Notes under the pieces: model-generated
What the model saw: only the letters and a program-made list of their open reading frames with translations
The model's database searches: none
Told to the model about the DNA's origin: nothing
In this document: positions 1-6,035 of the stretch, in pieces
Position numbering within the stretch: position 1 is the first letter of the stretch
How the letters are laid out: each line of letters begins with the position of its first letter
Assembly (NCBI GenBank): GCA_937868245.1
Contig: CALMMI010000737.1
Coordinates: forward strand, 1 to 8,599
Direction: 5' to 3'
DNA from: an uncultured Ignavibacteria bacterium
Lineage (GTDB): Bacteria; Bacteroidota; Ignavibacteria; Kapaibacteriales; UBA961
DNA: 8,599 nucleotides
Translations under genes and position numbers: made by a program

Positions 1-3000
1 AAGAAACAATAGGTTGAATGTTTCCAACATTTACAGTGACAGAATCAAAACCAACACAACTTGAACCATCACTTACTGTTAAAAAATATTTAGTAGTTTT
101 TGTAATTGTTGCAGTAGGCATAGCAACAGCTGCATCATCTAGTCCAAGGGCGGGTTGCCATGAGTATAAATAACCGATTCTTGCCGGAGTACCTAATTGA
201 GCAGATGAGCCTGAACAGATAGTTTTATCATCCCCTGCATTTGCATTTGGTGAAGGGTTAACAGTAACTGTTACAAAGCCGGAATCAAGACATGTTCCAC
301 TTGAAACAATAATACGATATTTAGTTGTAGAATCAGGTGAAGCAATCGGATTAGCTATAGTAGGGTTGCTCAAACCGGTAGTCGGTGTCCAACTATATTC
401 ATTCCCACCACTTGATGCTAATTGTACTGTAGACCCGGCACATATATTTGTATCTTTAGAAACTTTAGCAACGATATTTCCAACAGAAATTATAACTGTA
501 TCGAATGAACTACAGCCACCGGTGCTATTTGAAACGGTAAGAACATACGTAGTTGTTATGTTTGGGGAAGCTATTGGGTTTGCTTTAGAGCTATCTTCCA
601 GTCCATATTTAGGATGCCAAGAATAAATATATCCAGATTGTGGCTCCGAACCTATTTTGATTGAAGCACCGGGGCAAATTATCTTGTCGTCCCCTGCACT
701 TGCAAAACTATTTGGCTTTACATTTACCGTAACAAAAGCAGAATCAATGCATTTTCCACTCGATACAGTAACTTTATAACGAGTTGTTTTTGTAGGGGTG
801 GCAATTGGATTCGAAATATTTGGATTATCTAAACCTATTTTGGGTTCCCATGAATATTCACTCCCTCCGGAAGCTGAAAGTTGAACTTTCTCCCCACCAC
901 AAATATCTACATCATTCGAAACAACTGCTCTGAGATTCCCGACTGTTATTATCACTGTATCATAAGCAATACAACCATTTTTTGAAACTGTTAAGATATA
1001 ACGGGTTGTAGTAGATGGTGATGCAATAGGGGTTGCCGAAAACTGGTCATTTAATCCAATATCAGGCTGCCAACTATATGTTTCACCGGGAATAGCCGTA
1101 GTACCGATTTGAGTATTTGCTCCAGTGCAAATTATCTTGTCCTGGCCGGCATTAGCAATTGGATTGATAACATCTACAGTTACAAAGGCAGAGTCCTGGC
1201 AATTGCCTTGAATTACTATAACTTTATACCGAGTAGTAGTTTTAGGGGAAGCAATGGGGTCGGCTTTTATCGGAGAGTCTAAACCAGTGCTTGGACTCCA
1301 TAAATATCTATCGCCTCCACTGGCTGAAAGCTGAACACTGGAGCCCGGGCATATTGATTGTGTTTGTGAAGCACTTGCGGTCACTTTTTTTACTGAAACA
1401 AGAACTGTATCCTGGCTCTCACAACCGGAAGCTGTGACAGCTTTAAGAATATATTTTCTTGATTGACTTGGTGTGCAGAATGGGTTGGCAATGTTAGGAT
1501 TCGATAAATCTAAAATAGGATCCCATGAGTAAGTTGTACCAATATTTGAAAGTGCTCCAATTTGAACAACGTCTCCTAAGCAAACGGTAGTGTCAACGCC
1601 TGCACTTGAAAATGCTTGATATACATCGATGTTTACAAAAGCAGAATCTGTACAACCCCCTCTTGTACCGATTACTTTGTATCTGGTACTGGTTTTGGGG
1701 GAAGCAATAGGATTGGGCTTTGTTGGATTATCTAAGTCTGTTGATGGGAACCAAGAATATGTATCTCCTCCTGAAGCGGAAAGCTGTATTTTAGAACCGG
1801 CACATATCTGCTGTACCTGATCTGCTGTTATTTTTAAAGCTTTTTTTACTACATAGGTTTGAAAGCTCTCACAACCATTATTGTTTGTAACTTTTAGTTT
1901 ATATTCATTTGTTTGAGCTGTTCCAACAATGGTTGGATTAGAAATGAAAGGATTATCCAATCCTGTTACAGGATCCCACGAATAAGAAAACCCACTCATT
2001 GAAGGAGGTCCTATATGAACATTTGCAGAAGCACATAGAATAACTGTATCTGTACTCCTTCCAAAATTATAGTCCATAAAGTTTGGAAGACCAAGATTAC
2101 TATTACTAGTTAATGGTAAAGCATCAGCACGGTATCCGCACAAATCACCCTTTTGGTTAGGATGGTCAATGATATCTAAATATGGTCTATAAGTTGACGC
2201 AATATATAATCTTCCGTCAGGACCTAATTGTAGAGCAGAAACAAATTGAACAGGCAGCCTTACCGGGAATACTACTCTTGAATTTTTAATTGAATTTGCA
2301 TCGCCTAAATTTGTTTCGTATTGAAAAAGAGCTGATCGATATGTAGTTGGACCAATTACTGTTTTGCCAATAGCATATAATTTAGTGTTATCCGGAGAGA
2401 ACGAAACTCCATAAAACATTTCATTATTAGATGGGACTCCAAGGATTCTATAGTTTGATATATCTCCAGTTGCAGCATTAAAATCAAACATTGCAAGAAA
2501 AGATGGTGCATCATGAGATGCAATTGCTATCTTACTTTTGTCAGAGGAAATTTTTATATATCCTGCAGTATGGTCAATTGCATTTTCGGTGTATTGTGAA
2601 ACTACAGGTGTTGTGTTTACTCCGGCTGCTGTTACCTGAAAAGAATAGAAAATATTACTTCGCCGACTGTGGGCAACAACCCATGCACCGTTATTAGAGC
2701 AATCAATTGTCCCTGTTAATTTTTCAGAAACATTATCATATACAACTATGTTCTTAGATATTACATCACCATTAGGGTTTTGAAGACTAACCAATGAATA
2801 ATGTAATTTAGTAGTTCTAGGTGTAGGGCTAAGAGTTAAATCGGGAGCAGTGAAAATATAATATTGGTCAGTGTTCCCGGGGTCAGGTATTATCAATGCA
2901 CTTTGAGTGCCGGAGGAGCCACCGAGCAAGCCGGTTCCATTATTCATTATTTGATGATTTCTATTCCATACTTTTTCACCGTCAGTATAAAAAAGTAATT

Positions 3001-3196
3001 GTCCGGTTACTTTATCTGATATTGTAGCACACCCTTCGAGAGAATTTAGTTGTCCGCCACCAAGTGCTGAGGCAGAATCATTTTGAAATGTGATACCTGC
3101 ACGAACACCAAAAAACCAGTTGTTAGCTTCTTTTTGCGAGTATGATGTCAATGTTGTAAAAATTTGAAGCAGTGAAAATAGTAGAATTTTTTTCAT
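1..3196 (-). CDS. Gene A: large secreted repeat protein with propeller-like leader and alternating Ig/PKD-like repeats (3' end beyond window)
   Basis: Reading from the ATG at 3196 on the minus strand, the frame stays open to the window edge: 1065 codons are visible with no stop, so the C-terminus is missing. Residues 1-20 are a signal peptide (Met-Lys-Lys, a Leu/Phe-rich core, Ser-Tyr-Ser before Gln21). Residues 22-380 form the leader module shared with gene B, with motifs EGCAT-SDK, LLFYTDG, NNGTGL, STQSALI, FSPDNTKLYA and GLPNFMDY. From about 381 come nine complete Ig/PKD-like repeats and the first eight residues of a tenth, alternating between two classes. The family is known for T9SS-exported surface proteins; by analogy with genes B and C the missing end should carry a cohesin-like domain and a sorting domain. 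No clear Shine-Dalgarno sequence precedes the ATG, as is common in Bacteroidota. It is the last of three tandem paralogues, 189 bp after gene B. Binding partner unknown. Confidence 0.95.
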   Translation of the reverse strand, partial: MKKILLFSLLQIFTTLTSYSQKEANNWFFGVRAGITFQNDSASALGGGQLNSLEGCATISDKVTGQLLFYTDGEKVWNRNHQIMNNGTGLLGGSSGTQSALIIPDPGNTDQYYIFTAPDLTLSPTPRTTKLHYSLVSLQNPNGDVISKNIVVYDNVSEKLTGTIDCSNNGAWVVAHSRRSNIFYSFQVTAAGVNTTPVVSQYTENAIDHTAGYIKISSDKSKIAIASHDAPSFLAMFDFNAATGDISNYRILGVPSNNEMFYGVSFSPDNTKLYAIGKTVIGPTTYRSALFQYETNLGDANSIKNSRVVFPVRLPVQFVSALQLGPDGRLYIASTYRPYLDIIDHPNQKGDLCGYRADALPLTSNSNLGLPNFMDYNFGRSTDTVILCASANVHIGPPSMSGFSYSWDPVTGLDNPFISNPTIVGTAQTNEYKLKVTNNNGCESFQTYVVKKALKITADQVQQICAGSKIQLSASGGDTYSWFPSTDLDNPTKPNPIASPKTSTRYKVIGTRGGCTDSAFVNIDVYQAFSSAGVDTTVCLGDVVQIGALSNIGTTYSWDPILDLSNPNIANPFCTPSQSRKYILKAVTASGCESQDTVLVSVKKVTASASQTQSICPGSSVQLSASGGDRYLWSPSTGLDSPIKADPIASPKTTTRYKVIVIQGNCQDSAFVTVDVINPIANAGQDKIICTGANTQIGTTAIPGETYSWQPDIGLNDQFSATPIASPSTTTRYILTVSKNGCIAYDTVIITVGNLRAVVSNDVDICGGEKVQLSASGGSEYSWEPKIGLDNPNISNPIATPTKTTRYKVTVSSGKCIDSAFVTVNVKPNSFASAGDDKIICPGASIKIGSEPQSGYIYSWHPKYGLEDSSKANPIASPNITTTYVLTVSNSTGGCSSFDTVIISVGNIVAKVSKDTNICAGSTVQLASSGGNEYSWTPTTGLSNPTIANPIASPDSTTKYRIIVSSGTCLDSGFVTVTVNPSPNANAGDDKTICSGSSAQLGTPARIGYLYSWQPALGLDDAAVAMPTATITKTTKYFLTVSDGSSCVGFDSVTVNVGNIQPIVS
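2..2056 (-). repeat. Alternating two-class Ig/PKD-like repeat tract of gene A
   Basis: Protein repeats at residues about 381-452 (class 1, divergent), 453-525 (class 2), 526-602 (1), 603-676 (2), 677-752 (1), 753-826 (2), 827-905 (1), 906-979 (2), 980-1057 (1), then the start of the next class 2 copy at 1058. Class 2 copies are almost constant at 73-74 residues and class 1 copies are 76-79. Both share Ile-Cys near position 14, Tyr-Ser-Trp near position 30, Gly-Leu-Asp-Asn-Pro, Asn-Pro-Ile-Ala-Ser-Pro, Thr-Thr-x-Tyr and a second Cys near position 64-67. Class 1 has Ala-Gly-x-Asp and Gln-Ile-Gly; class 2 has Leu-Ser-Ala-Ser-Gly-Gly and Asp-Ser-Ala-Phe-Val. Each copy is predicted to be one beta-sandwich. 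Copies are divergent at the DNA level; the longest exact match I noticed between copies is about 15 bp (674-688 and 1127-1141). Confidence 0.9.
2057..3133 (-). other. Leader module of gene A (beta-propeller-like)
   Basis: Residues 22-380. It matches residues 22-372 of gene B along its length. It opens with Asn-Asn-Trp-Phe-Phe-Gly, then Glu-Gly-Cys-Ala-Thr, Leu-Phe-Tyr-Thr-Asp-Gly, Val-Ser-Glu-Lys-Leu-Thr-Gly-Thr-Ile-Asp-Cys, Phe-Ser-Pro-Asp-Asn-Thr-Lys-Leu-Tyr-Ala, and closes with Gly-Leu-Pro-Asn-Phe-Met-Asp-Tyr. The recurring FSPD and GPDGRLYIA-like strands suggest propeller blades. I recognise this leader from many Bacteroidota secreted multi-domain proteins; its function is not established. 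Confidence 0.7.
3137..3196 (-). other. Signal peptide of gene A
   Basis: Residues 1-20 have a Lys-Lys start, a hydrophobic core (Ile-Leu-Leu-Phe-Ser-Leu-Leu) and a small-residue C-region ending Ser-Tyr-Ser, with Gln at the predicted +1 position. This is the usual Bacteroidota Sec signal peptidase I pattern. There is no lipobox cysteine, so the protein is not a lipoprotein. This also supports the ATG at 3196 as the true start. Confidence 0.85.
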
Positions 3197-3197
3197 A

Positions 3198-3337
3198 GTA
3201 TCTTGCAGGGTAAAGAGGGTACTTCAATATTTAATAAATATTATACAGTAAACCTAGTGAATAGTTAATTTTGACTTCAAAATATTATCTGTTTATAAAT
3301 TACAAATAATAAATTGACATACAATTATGCAAGATAC
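3198..3337. repeat. 10-bp inverted repeat bracketing the gene B-gene A gap
   Basis: The plus strand has gtatcttgca at 3198-3207 and its exact reverse complement tgcaagatac at 3328-3337. The arms are 120 bp apart. One arm lies one base upstream of gene A's ATG; the other lies 48 bp past gene B's stop. It could be a coincidence in AT-rich DNA, a pair of operator half-sites, or an RNA pairing that would cover gene A's start region. Confidence 0.4.
3278..3306 (-). promoter_or_regulatory. Possible Bacteroidota-type promoter for gene A
   Basis: On the minus strand TTTG (3303-3306) is followed after 18 bases by TATTTTG (3278-3284), an imperfect match to the Bacteroidota -33 TTTG / -7 TAnnTTTG pattern. 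It would place transcription start about 75 bases upstream of the ATG. A second weak pair, TTTG at 3357-3360 and TATCTTG at 3330-3336 (20-base spacing), lies further upstream and overlaps an arm of the inverted repeat. Neither is a full consensus, and the gene could instead be read through from gene B. Confidence 0.2.
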
Positions 3338-3385
3338 AAAAAGGAGAAATATAAAGCAAAGGAAACTTAGTGTGATTATTTTATG

Positions 3386-5872
3386 TTAATGTACGATAAC
3401 TCCTTTCTTAACATCCTGATACAATCCCGAATGAATTTTATAAAAATATACTCCTGTAGGTAAATCCAAATCAATTGAATATTCACCGGCATCAAATTCA
3501 TTGTCTGCAAGTACTTCTTTCAATGTTCCGGTATAATCGTACAGTTCAAGACGTACTTTGCCTGATAGTCCGACTCCGAAATTTATCGTATTTTCTTTGA
3601 CTATTAGGAAGTAATATTTGCCTGTAATATTTACCCTTCGTAGTTTTTTACTGCAATACTCTCCTAATTTTATTATATTCCCCAAGGCAGTTGTTTTTAT
3701 ACAGGATACTGTTTGAGATGAATCAATACTCATTGTAATTGCAAATACAGAATCCAGATTAAATGGTAAAAATGAATTGAACTCCAGAACAATATCGCCA
3801 GCATTACCTGAACCTTCAAGGAATACGACGCCATTTTGTTCCTGTGATGCACTAACGCTAATTCCATTTGCTGCTGAAAGAACAGAACTGAATTTCATTA
3901 TTGATTTATCATATTCAAGACTGATTCTCCACGATTGAACTCCACTCGGAATGCTAAGGGTTGTTTGGAACTGCTGTCCCGGTAATATTTCAATTTCAGG
4001 AGGGGTTAGGGTTAATATCCCATCTGCGGGTGAGAATATACCGACTGTAACTGTATCAACGGTAACGCAACCGTTTGAATTTGTAACATTAAGGATATAG
4101 GAGGTTGTTTTGTCAGGCGTAGCTGCAGTTACTGCTGCATCTGGGGCGGTTAAGTCGGTAGATGGATTCCAGGAATAAGAATTCCCTGGTATAGGAGGAG
4201 TTCCTATTTGAGCTGCTTCTCCCGAACAGATAATCGTATCTGAACCGGCATCAGCAAAAGGAGGCTCAGATACTATAACCGTTACGTAATCTGAAGCTAT
4301 ACACTGAGCATTGGTAACAAGTACTTTGTAGATTGTTGTAGAATTAGAAGAAGCAATCGGATTTGAGATAGCCGGGTTGTCCAGACCTTCAGCAGGTAAC
4401 CATGAATATGTGTAACCCGCTATAGGAGCTGCGCCTATTTGTATTTTCCCTTGTGGACATATAACCTTATCATCACCTGCATCAGCAACAGGAAGCGGAA
4501 AGATAACGGCATTTGTATAGACAGTATCACTACCATTTTCATTTTTGACAATTAGACGAACCTTATGAGATCCTGCTTGGGAATATGATACTGAAACAAT
4601 GCTGTCGGTACTTGAAGAAGGGGTGCCGTTTTCGACAGTCCATTCACGGATGGTTGGGTTAAATTTGCTGTAATCAATGAATTGTAAGATGTTCCCTAAG
4701 CAGGTACTATCAGGAAGTGCAATTGCCAGAGGAGTTGCACAACTTGAAATTATACCGCTGCTATTGAAAATATAGTCCATAAAATTGGGAAGACCTTCTG
4801 CACAGTAATCTGTTAATCGTACTGCATCTTCACGATAAATACAGGCATTTCCTTTTAAATTTGGATAATCAATTACACTTAGAAAAGAACTTTGTGCAGG
4901 ATAAATTTGAGCAGTATAAATTTTTCCATCAGGGGCTAATTGCATCCCTTCACATACGGTATGTATAGATTTAAGTATAAACTCTGAATTGCGAATTGAA
5001 GCAGAATCAGGTAAATTAACCTCAAATTGTAAAATACGGGCTTGTCCACGAGAAGCATATAGCTTTGTATTGTCGGGTGAAAAGGTTAAGCCGTAAAACA
5101 AAACATTAGGGGTTATACCGTCGTATAATGGTATATAATGAGTAATACTTCCAGTTGTGGCATCAAAGTCGAATAACGATAAGTCAACAAGGCTTGCTAC
5201 GGCAATTTTTGAGCTATTTGGTGATATCTTCATATAACCCGCAGCAAATTTTTTATTGCTTGAAGGATAGGAAGAAACAGTTGGCACAGCATTAACACCG
5301 GAAGCAGTTAAATGAAAAGAATAAAAAATACCTTTTGAAACATGATGAGTCACAATCCAAAATCCGTTATGTTCACAATCTACAGTACCTGTGAGCTTTT
5401 CGCTTACACTGTCAATCAGCAAATTATTTTTCGAAATTACTGTGCCGAAAGGAACTTCCATACTTACGATAGAATAAAAAGCCGCGGTGTTCTTTGGAGT
5501 GCTTCCGCTCGTTAGGTCGGGAGATGTGAAAACATAGTATTGCAGTTTATTGGCAGGGTTTGGTACGATAAGAGCACTTTGAGTTGAGGATATACCTCCT
5601 TTTAATCCTGTTCCGTTATCCATTATTTCATGTTTGCTATTCCATATTGTAACTCCGTCCGTATAAAAAAGCAAATCTCCAGTTTTTTTGTCTGATACGG
5701 TAGCACATCCTTCATTTGCATTCAGCTTCCCATCCGAAAGTGAGGATGGAGAACCTGAGCTAAAGTTTAAGCCTGCATAATGACCAAAATACCAATTGTC
5801 GGCTTCGTGCTGAGCAAAAGTTCTTGAAGTATTTATACAAAATAATACGAAGAGAAGGATGTAGCCTTTCAT
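3386..5872 (-). CDS. Gene B: complete T9SS-exported surface protein with leader, PKD-like, two Ig-like repeats, cohesin-like and sorting domains
   Basis: 828 residues, complete. The start is the ATG at 5872, with AGGA at 5880-5883 about 7 bases upstream and a good signal peptide directly behind it. Order of parts: signal peptide 1-20 (ending Thr-Phe-Ala before Gln); leader module 22-372 with the same motifs as gene A; PKD-like domain about 379-458; Ig-like repeats 459-534 and 535-612, each with a Cys pair; cohesin-like beta-sandwich about 617-740; T9SS type A-like sorting domain about 752-828, with Val-Arg-Leu-Glu-Leu-Tyr-Asp-Tyr-Thr-Gly and Gly-Val-Tyr-Phe-Tyr-Lys-Ile, ending Val-Ile-Val-His. 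Such proteins are exported through the outer membrane and the sorting domain is normally cleaved off. It is the short member of the tandem trio and the only one seen end to end, so it defines the family plan. No enzyme motif seen; an adhesive or scaffolding role is inference. Confidence 0.95.
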   Translation of the reverse strand: MKGYILLFVLFCINTSRTFAQHEADNWYFGHYAGLNFSSGSPSSLSDGKLNANEGCATVSDKKTGDLLFYTDGVTIWNSKHEIMDNGTGLKGGISSTQSALIVPNPANKLQYYVFTSPDLTSGSTPKNTAAFYSIVSMEVPFGTVISKNNLLIDSVSEKLTGTVDCEHNGFWIVTHHVSKGIFYSFHLTASGVNAVPTVSSYPSSNKKFAAGYMKISPNSSKIAVASLVDLSLFDFDATTGSITHYIPLYDGITPNVLFYGLTFSPDNTKLYASRGQARILQFEVNLPDSASIRNSEFILKSIHTVCEGMQLAPDGKIYTAQIYPAQSSFLSVIDYPNLKGNACIYREDAVRLTDYCAEGLPNFMDYIFNSSGIISSCATPLAIALPDSTCLGNILQFIDYSKFNPTIREWTVENGTPSSSTDSIVSVSYSQAGSHKVRLIVKNENGSDTVYTNAVIFPLPVADAGDDKVICPQGKIQIGAAPIAGYTYSWLPAEGLDNPAISNPIASSNSTTIYKVLVTNAQCIASDYVTVIVSEPPFADAGSDTIICSGEAAQIGTPPIPGNSYSWNPSTDLTAPDAAVTAATPDKTTSYILNVTNSNGCVTVDTVTVGIFSPADGILTLTPPEIEILPGQQFQTTLSIPSGVQSWRISLEYDKSIMKFSSVLSAANGISVSASQEQNGVVFLEGSGNAGDIVLEFNSFLPFNLDSVFAITMSIDSSQTVSCIKTTALGNIIKLGEYCSKKLRRVNITGKYYFLIVKENTINFGVGLSGKVRLELYDYTGTLKEVLADNEFDAGEYSIDLDLPTGVYFYKIHSGLYQDVKKGVIVH
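3389..3619 (-). other. T9SS type A-like C-terminal sorting domain of gene B
   Basis: Residues about 752-828: Asn-Phe-Gly-Val-Gly-Leu, then Val-Arg-Leu-Glu-Leu-Tyr-Asp-Tyr-Thr-Gly, Phe-Asp-Ala-Gly-Glu-Tyr, and Pro-Thr-Gly-Val-Tyr-Phe-Tyr-Lys-Ile near the end, with a terminal Val-Lys-Lys-Gly-Val-Ile-Val strand. This is the layout of the Por_Secre_tail (TIGR04183-type) sorting domain, which directs export by the type IX secretion system and is normally removed by the sortase PorU. Confidence 0.85.
3653..4024 (-). other. Cohesin-like beta-sandwich of gene B
   Basis: Residues about 617-740. It has Leu-Thr-Pro-Pro-Glu-Ile-Glu-Ile-Leu-Pro-Gly followed by Thr-Thr-Leu-x-Ile-Pro, then Val-Gln-Ser-Trp-Arg-Ile-Ser-Leu-Glu-Tyr-Asp-Lys-Ser-Ile-Met-Lys-Phe, a layout like the cohesin 'l-x-Y-D-P-x-v-L-x-f' strand. 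A Cys pair closes the domain at residues 724 and 740. Gene C carries a clear homologue. Assignment to a cohesin-type fold is from pattern only. Confidence 0.5.
4037..4498 (-). repeat. Two Ig-like repeats of gene B
   Basis: Residues 459-534 and 535-612. The second is an ordinary class 1 repeat (Ala-Asp-Ala-Gly-x-Asp, Gln-Ile-Gly, Tyr-Ser-Trp, Asn-Gly-Cys-x-x-x-Asp-Thr-Val). The first starts as class 1 (Ala-Asp-Ala-Gly-Asp-Asp-Lys, Gln-Ile-Gly, Gly-Tyr-Thr-Tyr-Ser-Trp) but finishes in class 2 style (Gly-Leu-Asp-Asn-Pro-Ala-Ile-Ser-Asn-Pro-Ile-Ala-Ser, Tyr-Lys-Val, Cys-x-x-Ser). Each carries the Cys pair typical of the family. Confidence 0.85.
4499..4738 (-). other. PKD-like domain of gene B
   Basis: Residues about 379-458, lying between the leader and the first Ig-like repeat. 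It shows the PKD-type course: Leu-Gln-Phe-Ile-Asp near the start, Ile-Arg-Glu-Trp-Thr-Val-Glu-Asn-Gly-Thr in the middle, and Val-Ser-Tyr-Ser-Gln-Ala-Gly-Ser-His-Lys-Val-Arg-Leu-Ile-Val-Lys-Asn at the end. Gene A has no counterpart: its first Ig-like repeat follows the leader directly. Confidence 0.7.
4757..5809 (-). other. Leader module of gene B (beta-propeller-like)
   Basis: Residues 22-372, homologous along their length to the gene A leader. Shared blocks include Asn-Trp-Tyr-Phe-Gly, Glu-Gly-Cys-Ala-Thr-Val-Ser-Asp-Lys, Leu-Leu-Phe-Tyr-Thr-Asp-Gly, Asn-Gly-Thr-Gly-Leu, Ser-Thr-Gln-Ser-Ala-Leu-Ile, Phe-Ser-Pro-Asp-Asn-Thr-Lys-Leu-Tyr-Ala and Gly-Leu-Pro-Asn-Phe-Met-Asp-Tyr. The propeller fold is inferred from the repeated FSPD/APDGKIY strands. 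Confidence 0.7.
5813..5872 (-). other. Signal peptide of gene B
   Basis: Residues 1-20: Met-Lys-Gly-Tyr, a hydrophobic core Ile-Leu-Leu-Phe-Val-Leu-Phe, then Arg-Thr-Phe-Ala before Gln21. This is a signal peptidase I pattern. Cys12 lies inside the hydrophobic core rather than at a lipobox, so lipidation is unlikely. Confidence 0.85.
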
Positions 5873-5940
5873 ACGCTTTTCCTAAAGAGTAGAAATCTCA
5901 TTATGATTTTCAGTTAGTACATCTTATTGACTATCCTTTA

Positions 5941-5948
5941 CAAACTAA
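5941..5948 (-). promoter_or_regulatory. Weak -7-like element upstream of gene B
   Basis: The minus strand reads TTAGTTTG here, one mismatch from TAnnTTTG, 68 bases upstream of gene B's ATG. No TTTG or TTG is found at the expected -33 distance, so this is only a candidate. The same gap also contains a small bulged hairpin at 5892-5911. Confidence 0.13.
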
Positions 5949-6002
5949 TGTCGATAGCGTAATAACTGTTTGTTGCACTTTTTTGATTCACAAAATAAAC
6001 AG

Positions 6003-6035
6003 GAATTTTCTAAATATGGTGCTTAGATTGAATTC
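6003..6035 (-). terminator. Weak hairpin directly after gene C stop
   Basis: Starting in the gene C stop codon, the transcript can pair GAATT with AATTC and TCTAA with TTAGA around a 9-base loop, with a small internal bulge. The stem is AT-rich and no strong U-tract follows. It may slow or end transcription after gene C, but it is not a convincing intrinsic terminator. Confidence 0.2.

Noticed and set aside
1..2056. CRISPR or satellite-like DNA repeat array
   Set aside because: The periodicity of about 225-240 bp comes from protein-level repeats. DNA copies are divergent, with no short constant repeat and no spacer pattern.
366..2697. Plus-strand open frames at 366-626, 1629-1820 and 2491-2697
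   Set aside because: They lie antisense within gene A, whose frame is continuous with recognisable domains. They are short, lack domain content, and the first two recur in register with the repeats, as expected of shadows.
3184..5692. Runs of seven identical bases near 3187-3193 and 5683-5689 as phase-variation switches
   Set aside because: Seven bases is short for slipped-strand switching, the frames are intact, and such runs are expected in AT-rich Lys-rich codons.
5873..6034. Small gene or RNA in the gene C-gene B gap
   Set aside because: No open frame of useful length and no strong structured element. Only a weak -7-like match and small AT-rich hairpins are present.
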